A DNA stretch of 10,528 bases from Baffinella frigidus (Eukaryota > Cryptophyceae > Cryptomonadales > Baffinellaceae): contig MU647124.1 of the NCBI GenBank assembly GCA_026770585.1, positions 123,820 to 134,347 on the forward strand, in the 5' to 3' direction. The notes under the pieces are model-generated. The model did no database searches. It saw nothing but the letters and a program-made list of their open reading frames with translations, and was not told where the DNA came from. The position numbers and the translations under genes were made by a program. Numbering within the stretch: position 1 is the stretch's first letter; the number at the start of each line of letters is the position of its first letter. Positions 6,867-10,528 of the stretch are shown here, in pieces.

Positions 6867-9800
6867 CCCTCCGCGCACTCCCTGCCAGCCCGGCAATTCC
6901 CGCAGTCCGTGACAGAAGTGCAAGCACACGAGTTTGTGCCCGATACTGCCTGCAACTCCCGTGTCCGGTCCCTGAACCCAGCGTGGCTCCTGCATGCACC
7001 GCTCTGCACTCGCCAAGGGTCGGCCAGGGGGGGGGGGGTGACTGAGGTCTGCCGGGGGAGAGCGGCTTTGATACCAGGGGCGGATGACTGGCTGACTGAC
7101 TGCCTTACCGTCTGGCTGACGGGCTGACGGGCTGGCTGACTGCCTTACCGACAGCGTGACTGGCTTACTGGGTGGCTGAGTGGGGGCACGTGGAGCAGAT
7201 GCGGAACATGGCGCGGTTGTTGCAGTGCAAACCGGAGATTGAGCGCCTTGCCAAGCGCCTCAAGGTCTCCACCAACCCTCCCGCTTGGACCAAATAATCG
7301 ATTTTAGGCTTGAGATTTACCCTTGAAGAGACCCCAGATCTGGGGTCTCTGCAAGGGTAAATCAAGGATAAATCTAAAATCTAAAATCGACGATTTGGTC
7401 CAATCGTGAGGGCTGGTGGCTGTCTCTGCTCCGCTTCTTCTTCGAGGGAACAACGTCCAATGCATCTTTGTGGGAATAATGATTAATGTCTTGAGTTAAA
7501 GCTCCTTTCTGGTTCAAAGTTTAAAACACGGTAATGTCACTTATACACCTCTTCAGTTTGAAATTTGTGCCTCGAAATTCTGAGGCGGGCCCGCCATGAC
7601 GTCCCAAATTTGAACGACATTTCCAGCAATCCCCCCTACACCTGAACGGATCGAGGCTGGCCCGTTTCGATTCCCGGGATGAAAGAATCAGGGACGGGGA
7701 TTGAAAGCGCGGCGTGTGTTCCCACGCCAGACTGCTGGAGGGGGCAACCATGCCAAAAGTACACAAGTTCTCCTGATTCCTCTCGGGGAATTGACTTTGG
7801 GCGACCCCTTCCAACACTCTGGCGTGGTGTGAACAGGCGCAAGGGGGGATCAATGCGGGCCCGCTCGCGGCGGAGGAGAACAAGAGGGAACTGTATGCGT
7901 TACATACTAAGCACAGGGTCGACATGCGCCTCCTCTTCGGCCCTCTCATCCAGGTCTCTCTCTCTCTCTCTCTCGCAGTCTCCCTCTCTCTCTCTCTCGC
8001 TCGCTCTCTCTCTCTCTCTCTCTTTCGCTGTCTCTCTCTCTACCTCTCTCTCTGGCTGCCCGGACGATGCGTGAGGGTATCTAGCCTCTAAGGGCGACAT
8101 GAGACTCCTCCTCGACCCTCTCGTCCAGGTCTGTCGAGCGCGCAGTTTTCTTTCTTTTTGCTTTCTCTCTCTCTCTCTATCTATCTATCTCTCTCTCTCT
8201 CTCTCTCTTCATCTCTCTCTCTTCATCTCTCTCTCTCCCTCGCTCTCTCTCCCTCGCTCTCTCTCCCTCGCTCTCTCTCTCTCGCTCTCTCTTTCGATCT
8301 CTCTCTCTCTCTCTCTCTCTCTCGCTCTCTCTCGCTCTCTCTCGTGCTGGCTGCCCGGATGATGCGTGTGGATATCTAGCCTCAAAAGGACACCTAAGGA
8401 TGCACGGTTATGCGGCGTCTAAAGTAGATTCGTTCACGCGGGGCGTGTAGCGTTGACAATGCTAATAGGGTAACGGACTGAAAACCGGGTAGTTAGGCCT
8501 ACGGTATTGCCTACGGTAGGCCGTAGGGGCCTAGGGAGGCTCCTACAAAAAAACAGGCCCTAGTGGGCCTACGGCCTACCGTAGGCCTAAGTACCCGGTT
8601 TTCAGTCCGTTGTCATCTGAATGCGTCCCCACCTTGCAATCGGATCTTACCTGTCAACTCCGAGACGCTCGGGAGCATCATCGGAGGCCTCATAACCTTG
8701 CATCTGGAGGTGCCCTTCCACACAATGGATTACGAACCTTTCATCAAAAGTCAACTTGTCTGAAGACAAAGTAACTTATAATTTGTAAGTGCAAATTGGT
8801 CACGTAACACCCGGAATTTTGGCCCCAACGAAACCCTCGAAGCCCACTGTGAGGAGAGCCTAGATACACTGTGCGGAGAGCCTAGATACCCACACCCACT
8901 TTGCAATGCGAGCCGGGTCGTGCCTATCCGCTGTGATAGACGCTCGGAAGCATCATCGCACTTAGCCTTGCTCATTCTGCTGCCCCCCCTCACTGCAACC
9001 TTCCAAATAATACACACTAGAATCTGTTATGTTACCCCAGCCATGAAATTAGTCATCCTCTTTTGACCTGCACCCCCACTGCTCGCGACCGATTCTCACG
9101 ACAATGCCGCTCGTTGCACCCCCACTGCTGCACCTCTCTCTAAAGCGGCATTCCGACTCAATCTGTCATGTTCCCCCAGACATGAAATACGCCATCTTTT
9201 GACCTGCACCCCGCTTTTGCCCCAAGTTTCTGAAGTGGGATTGCGACACAATCTGTTATGTTCCCCCAGACATGAAATTAGCCGTCCCCGTTTTGACCTG
9301 CACCTCGCTGTTGCGCCAACTCTTCTGAAGTGGGATTCCGGTGACTCTTCTGATGTGGGATTCCGATAACTCTTCTGATGTGGGATTCCGACACCCGGCA
9401 GATGCCCTTCTTCTTCAACTTCTTCTTCGCTGTCCGCCGAATGTAATCGCCCGCCCTCTCCTAAATTAGGAAATCATGTAGGGTTCAGGATTTATGGTGT
9501 ATGGTCACACCCATGTGTTTTGCGTGCCGCTCTCGAGCGGGTACGGAACCTTTTTATTTGTTTGTTTAAGTCCATGACCAGAATCTGGTGATGGCTTGAG
9601 CCGTTTCCAGGTACAAATCTTCAAAATCCGTGAAGGTGTACCAGACCCGCTCGAAAGCGCCCCCCCCACCGCGGCACTGTCTGCCGGCGTGGCTCTCCAG
9701 GACGGGGCACCCGTTGGTTGTCGAGAACGGATAAGACACTCTCAGCTCGGAACATGACATAATCTGTTAATACGTACACGCATCTAAGCCTTGGTTGTAT

Positions 9801-10528
9801 GCCTGAAATAGCATCCACCTTTATCTTCGGCGTTGGAAGCCTTACGATACACAACAGGTTCTTTTGTGTTCCGAAATCAAATCGCGGCAAGAGTGCTGAG
9901 CGGCATTTGCAGGCAGGGTACAGTAAGAAGCACAAATCGTAAAAGCATATGCCGCGCTGGCGCTGGCTGTCAGGCAATAACTCACCAACCTCTCTCTGCC
10001 GGCTCAGGGTGCTGAGAGGTACGTGCCCCCCGTCTCACCTAGCACAGTCTCTCACTTCCCTGAACCTACGCCTCGCAAGAAGCGGTCTTGCTAAGTGCTC
10101 CGGGGACTGCTGATCCCACCTCCCGCCTGGTCCTCCACCCCCCCCCCCCAGATACAACCCCGAGTCTGACATGTTCCGAAATTCAATCGCGGCGGGGGTG
10201 CTGAGCGGCATTTACCGGCAGGGTACAGTAAGTAGCACAATGCATTACGGCATGTGCGGCGGTGGCGCTGGTTGTTGGACAGTAACTTACCAATGTCTCT
10301 CTGCCGGCAGGGCCGAAACATACCCCTCCTTCGCCACGGGCGGCGACCTCTGGTTCGCCGATCTCACCATCACGGATCCCACCTACGTCCTACCCGCGAT
10401 CACGGCCGCAACGATGCTCCTCACCCTCGAGCTCGGCGCGGACACGGGCCAAAGTTTGGCGTCCAAGGACGCCAACCAGAAGCTCTTTTTCCGTTTGATG
10501 GGGTCAGTCCCCCCCCCCCCCCCCCCCC
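4774..10528 (+). CDS. OXA1: OXA1/YidC/Alb3-family mitochondrial inner-membrane insertase, six exons, 3' end truncated by window
   Basis: This family inserts membrane proteins, notably mitochondrially encoded respiratory-chain subunits, into the mitochondrial inner membrane. I joined exons 4774-5254, 6554-6630, 7199-7264, 7837-7953, 9402-9442 and 10311-about 10502; all introns are GT...AG and phases agree, giving about 324 residues before the edge. Residues 1-15 (MNRLRTSSANALRAS) and the next ~130 are rich in Arg, Ala and Ser, as in a mitochondrial presequence. Family landmarks follow: GWWPSQIIEFGIVALHNYTG ending at 161; the first core membrane segment APWYMTIIGITVAVRFCLLP (162-181) with the conserved Arg176; a loop with MRNMARLLQCKPEIERL; GPLIQMPFFFNFFFAVRRMA (243-262); GGDLWFADLTITDP (271-284); and a hydrophobic YVLPAITAATMLL segment. 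An in-frame ATG at 4675 would add 33 residues, but the 4774 start gives the better presequence. The last membrane segments lie beyond the window. A plastid Alb3 is less likely because no hydrophobic signal peptide is visible. The family call is very secure; mitochondrial location is inferred. Confidence 0.95.
5255..6553 (+). repeat. OXA1 intron 1, mostly a telomere-like 7-bp minisatellite
   Basis: From about 5455 to 6540 this 1299-bp intron is built of a 7-base unit whose C-rich strand is the sense strand. Long runs of CCCTAAA fill 5517-5640, 5790-5820, 5935-6005 and 6066-6125. CCCTCAA, CCCTGAA and CCCTACA variants are interspersed. A block of CCCCAGA/CCCAAGA lies at about 6225-6327 and a block of CCCCAAA at about 6435-6540. 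The reverse complement TTTAGGG is the plant-type telomere repeat, also known in green algae and other protists. The tract is internal to the gene, so it is an interstitial telomere-like array rather than a chromosome end. The acceptor is GGAAATACAG at 6544-6553. Confidence 0.93.
6554..6630 (+). CDS. OXA1: OXA1 exon 2 (first core transmembrane segment)
   Basis: This 77-nt exon completes codon 161 (Gly) and encodes residues 162-186, APWYMTIIGITVAVRFCLLP then IAILS. The motif aligns with the GLPWW...R..LFP segment of mitochondrial OXA1, including the Arg placed in the membrane groove (Arg176 here). The acceptor is ATACAG|GG. The donor is TTTCG|GTATCA, and reading past it gives proline-rich nonsense and then Ser/Leu repeats from the microsatellite. 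It is in phase 1 with exon 1 and phase 0 with exon 3. Confidence 0.93.
6681..6862 (+). repeat. CT microsatellite with CTCTCTCG super-period in OXA1 intron 2
   Basis: This is an almost pure CT tract of about 180 bp, broken by regularly spaced G residues (CTCTCTCTCG and CTCGCTCG). It is pyrimidine-rich on the sense strand. Ser/Leu/Arg-rich or Arg/Glu-rich open frames on both strands here come from the dinucleotide repeat and are not genes. The rest of intron 2 (6631-7198) holds unclassified sequence at 6863-7026, a poly-G run at about 7027-7038, and the GGCT/GACT repeat described separately. Confidence 0.95.
7085..7186 (+). repeat. GGCT/GACT tetranucleotide-like repeat upstream of OXA1 exon 3
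   Basis: Degenerate GGCTGACT/GACTGGCT units fill about 100 bp, and the 17-mer GGCTGACTGCCTTACCG appears twice about 40 bp apart (7091-7110 and 7134-7150 regions). The tract ends about 12 bp before the acceptor of exon 3, where a polypyrimidine tract would be expected. The acceptor region is instead G-rich. Confidence 0.85.
7199..7264 (+). CDS. OXA1: OXA1 exon 3 (matrix loop helix)
   Basis: This 66-nt, 22-codon exon encodes MRNMARLLQCKPEIERLAKR plus LK. It matches the basic amphipathic stretch after the first membrane segment in the family (R..A.....PE). Two acceptors fit the frame: GAG ending at 7195, which adds a Gln, or CAG ending at 7198. I chose the second because the spacing from Pro181 to the Pro of PEI then equals that in human OXA1L as I recall it. 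The donor is CTCAAG|GTCTCC. The upstream sequence is G-rich and lacks a clear polypyrimidine tract. Confidence 0.9.
7269..7419. mobile_element. MITE-like foldback element at the donor end of OXA1 intron 3
   Basis: Terminal inverted repeats of about 39 bp lie at 7269-7307 and 7381-7419. They begin CCACC and share TTGGACCAAAT and TCGATTTTAG with a few mismatches. Inside is a second inverted pair (GATTTACCCTTG and CAAGGGTAAATC), and at the centre a perfect 24-bp palindrome at 7327-7350 around CCCCAGATCTGGGG. There is no coding capacity. The left end sits 4 bp after the exon 3 donor. I see no clear target-site duplication, so the class of element is unknown. Confidence 0.8.
7420..7836 (+). other. 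Remainder of OXA1 intron 3, no recognisable feature
   Basis: This 417-bp stretch runs from the foldback element to the acceptor of exon 4. Its open frames on either strand (for example 7521-7949 on the - strand) overlap the true exon 4 in the wrong frame and resemble nothing I know. The acceptor is GTGTGAACAG at 7827-7836. Confidence 0.7.
7837..7953 (+). CDS. OXA1: OXA1 exon 4 (loop and start of second core membrane segment)
   Basis: This 117-nt, 39-codon exon is in phase 0 at both ends. It encodes AQGGINAGPLAAEENKREL, then YALHTKHRVDMRLLFGPLIQ. The Y-x-x-x-x-K/H-x-x-V...GPLIQ pattern is the family's helical hairpin loop running into the second core membrane segment. The acceptor is GAACAG|GCGCAA. 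The donor is ATCCAG|GTCTCT, followed at once by a CT microsatellite. Confidence 0.92.
7921..8389 (+). repeat. Head-to-tail duplication of exon 4 end, donor and CT tract
   Basis: Copy 1 (7921-8095) and copy 2 (8096-8389) abut. Each starts with 33 bases encoding DMRLLFGPLIQ or DMRLLLDPLVQ, then a CAG|GTCT donor and a CT microsatellite (about 7954-8053 and 8161-8344). Each ends with CTGGCTGCCCGGA[C/T]GATGCGTG and a TATCTAGCCTC tail. The coding parts differ at 5 of 33 positions and keep the reading frame. The length difference comes mainly from the CT tracts. Copy 2 has no phase-compatible acceptor that I can see, so it is probably a pseudo-exon. Confidence 0.9.
8472..8611. mobile_element. 140-bp foldback element in OXA1 intron 4
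   Basis: The arms begin AACGGACTGAAAACCGGGTA and are mirrored at the right end as TACCCGGTTTTCAGTCCGTT. They continue inward through TAGGCCTACGGTA and GCCTACGGTAGGCC, so most of the element folds into one hairpin with a small centre containing AAAAAAA. It has no open reading frame. It looks like a small MITE or foldback element. The flanks show no convincing target-site duplication. Confidence 0.8.
8634..8990 (+). repeat. Diverged direct repeats in OXA1 intron 4
   Basis: A segment around 8634-8715 recurs in diverged form at 8904-8985. Both contain GACGCTCGG[G/A]AGCATCATCG followed by CTCATAACCTTGC- or CTTAGCCTTGC-like sequence. Between them, two adjacent copies of CACTGTG[A/C]GGAGAGCCTAGATA lie at about 8848-8893. 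No coding function is visible. Confidence 0.7.
9021..9393 (+). repeat. Tandem satellite ending 8 bp before OXA1 exon 5
   Basis: Three units start at 9021, 9160 and 9250 with AATCTGT[T/C]ATGTT and CCCCAGACATGAAAT. They continue through TTTTGACCTGCACC and end with TCTGAAGTGGGATTCCGACA-like sequence. The last 25 bases of the unit are then amplified three times in direct tandem (9319-9343, 9344-9368, 9369-9393; ACTCTTCTGATGTGGGATTC as core). The final copy runs to within 8 bp of the acceptor CCGGCAG of the next exon. Confidence 0.9.
9402..9442 (+). CDS. OXA1: OXA1 exon 5, 41-nt small exon (second core membrane segment)
   Basis: It encodes MPFFFNFFFAVRR plus the first two bases of an ATG completed by exon 6. 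Joined to exon 4 it gives GPLIQMPFFFNFFFAVRRMA, a close match to the family's Q-x-P-[I/F]-F...FF.LR.MA signature. The acceptor is CCGGCAG|ATG and the donor is CGAAT|GTAATC. Without splicing, the same frame would stop at TAA (9444-9446). The exon is far shorter than most but is required by the protein alignment. Confidence 0.92.
9443..9845 (+). other. First part of OXA1 intron 5, no supported gene
   Basis: I see no gene here. A 64-codon open frame runs on the - strand at 9760-9566 and includes FERVWYTFTDFEDLYLET. That looks more protein-like than its surroundings, but I cannot assign it and it has no supporting context. There is a poly-C run at about 9660-9668. Confidence 0.6.
9846..10312 (+). 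repeat. 305-bp-period duplication of OXA1 intron 5 end
   Basis: Copy 1 (about 9846-10007) and copy 2 (about 10151-10312) share TGTTCCGAAAT, ATCGCGGC, GTGCTGAGCGGCATTT, CAGGGTACAGTAAG and TCTCTCTGCCGGC. Copy 2 ends in the real exon 6 acceptor (GCCGGCAG|GG). Copy 1 has GCCGGCTCAG|GG at the same place. Downstream of that, the bases read MGAERY in the phase used by the real exon (MAETYP), so the start of exon 6 may also be copied. A GTAAGT-like donor sequence occurs inside each copy. Between the copies is 140 bp of unrelated sequence with a poly-C run near 10139-10149. Confidence 0.88.
10311..10528 (+). CDS. OXA1: OXA1 exon 6, third core membrane region, cut by window end
   Basis: The first base completes Met261; residues 262 onward read AETYPSFATGGDLWFADLTI, then TDPTYVLPAITAATMLLTLE and LGADTGQSLASKDANQKLFF. 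This is the family's GG..WF.DLT..DP..[I/V]LP segment followed by a membrane helix and the ELGA.[D/T]G turn. The coding match runs to RLMG near 10502. There ATGGG|GTCAGT could be a further donor, after which the window is poly-C (about 10508-10528). The last two membrane segments and the matrix tail are missing. Confidence 0.93.

Noticed and set aside
6561-7127. Ser/Leu/Arg-rich + strand frame of 188 codons, and Arg/Glu-rich - strand frames over the same region
   Set aside because: They translate the CT microsatellite; the first part overlaps the real OXA1 exon 2 in a different frame.
10508-10528. Poly-C run as a biological feature
   Set aside because: A homopolymer exactly at the window end after a possible donor is as likely a sequencing or assembly limit as a real tract.

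Overview
The window is nuclear DNA of a eukaryotic microbe, most likely an alga or related protist. The evidence is spliced genes with canonical GT...AG introns, GC-rich exons in repeat-rich non-coding DNA, long CT microsatellites, and a large tract of telomere-type CCCTAAA repeats. One gene carries an ER-type signal peptide ending ASA-W followed by an SLRGG stretch. That style of leader occurs in algae with complex plastids, so a cryptophyte, haptophyte, stramenopile or chlorarachniophyte is possible, but I cannot place the organism further.

Two divergent genes carry all the coding signal I can defend. On the + strand, from 4774 to the window end, I assemble a six-exon gene for a mitochondrial OXA1/YidC/Alb3-family membrane-protein insertase: 4774-5254, 6554-6630, 7199-7264, 7837-7953, 9402-9442 and 10311-about 10502. 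Exon phases match at every junction. The protein is cut off at the right edge, where the window ends in a poly-C run. On the - strand, starting at 4474, lies a secreted or organelle-targeted WW-domain protein with a Gln/Ala-rich coiled coil. Its exons are 4474-3572, 3158-3105 and 2539-2453. The second WW domain is split over three exons, and a third may begin at the end of the last visible exon. The two start codons are 299 bp apart and probably share a promoter region.

The OXA1 introns hold about 4.75 kb for about 1 kb of coding sequence and are almost entirely repeats. Intron 1 is a block-structured 7-bp telomere-like minisatellite. Introns 2 and 4 have CT microsatellites. Introns 3 and 4 have foldback (MITE-like) elements. 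Intron 4 holds a tandem duplication of the last 33 coding bases of exon 4 with its donor, plus a satellite that stops 8 bp short of the 41-nt exon 5. Intron 5 contains a 305-bp-period duplication that copies the acceptor and apparently the start of exon 6.

The left 2.4 kb (1-2389) has no gene I can support. It holds a 97-bp tandem array interrupted by a foldback element, an array of a GTTACTTAAGTTAAC unit, larger diverged direct repeats and small hairpin repeats. In the WW gene, two inverted-repeat arms lie in the introns on either side of the 54-nt exon 2. I found no phage, CRISPR, rRNA, tRNA or bacterial features.
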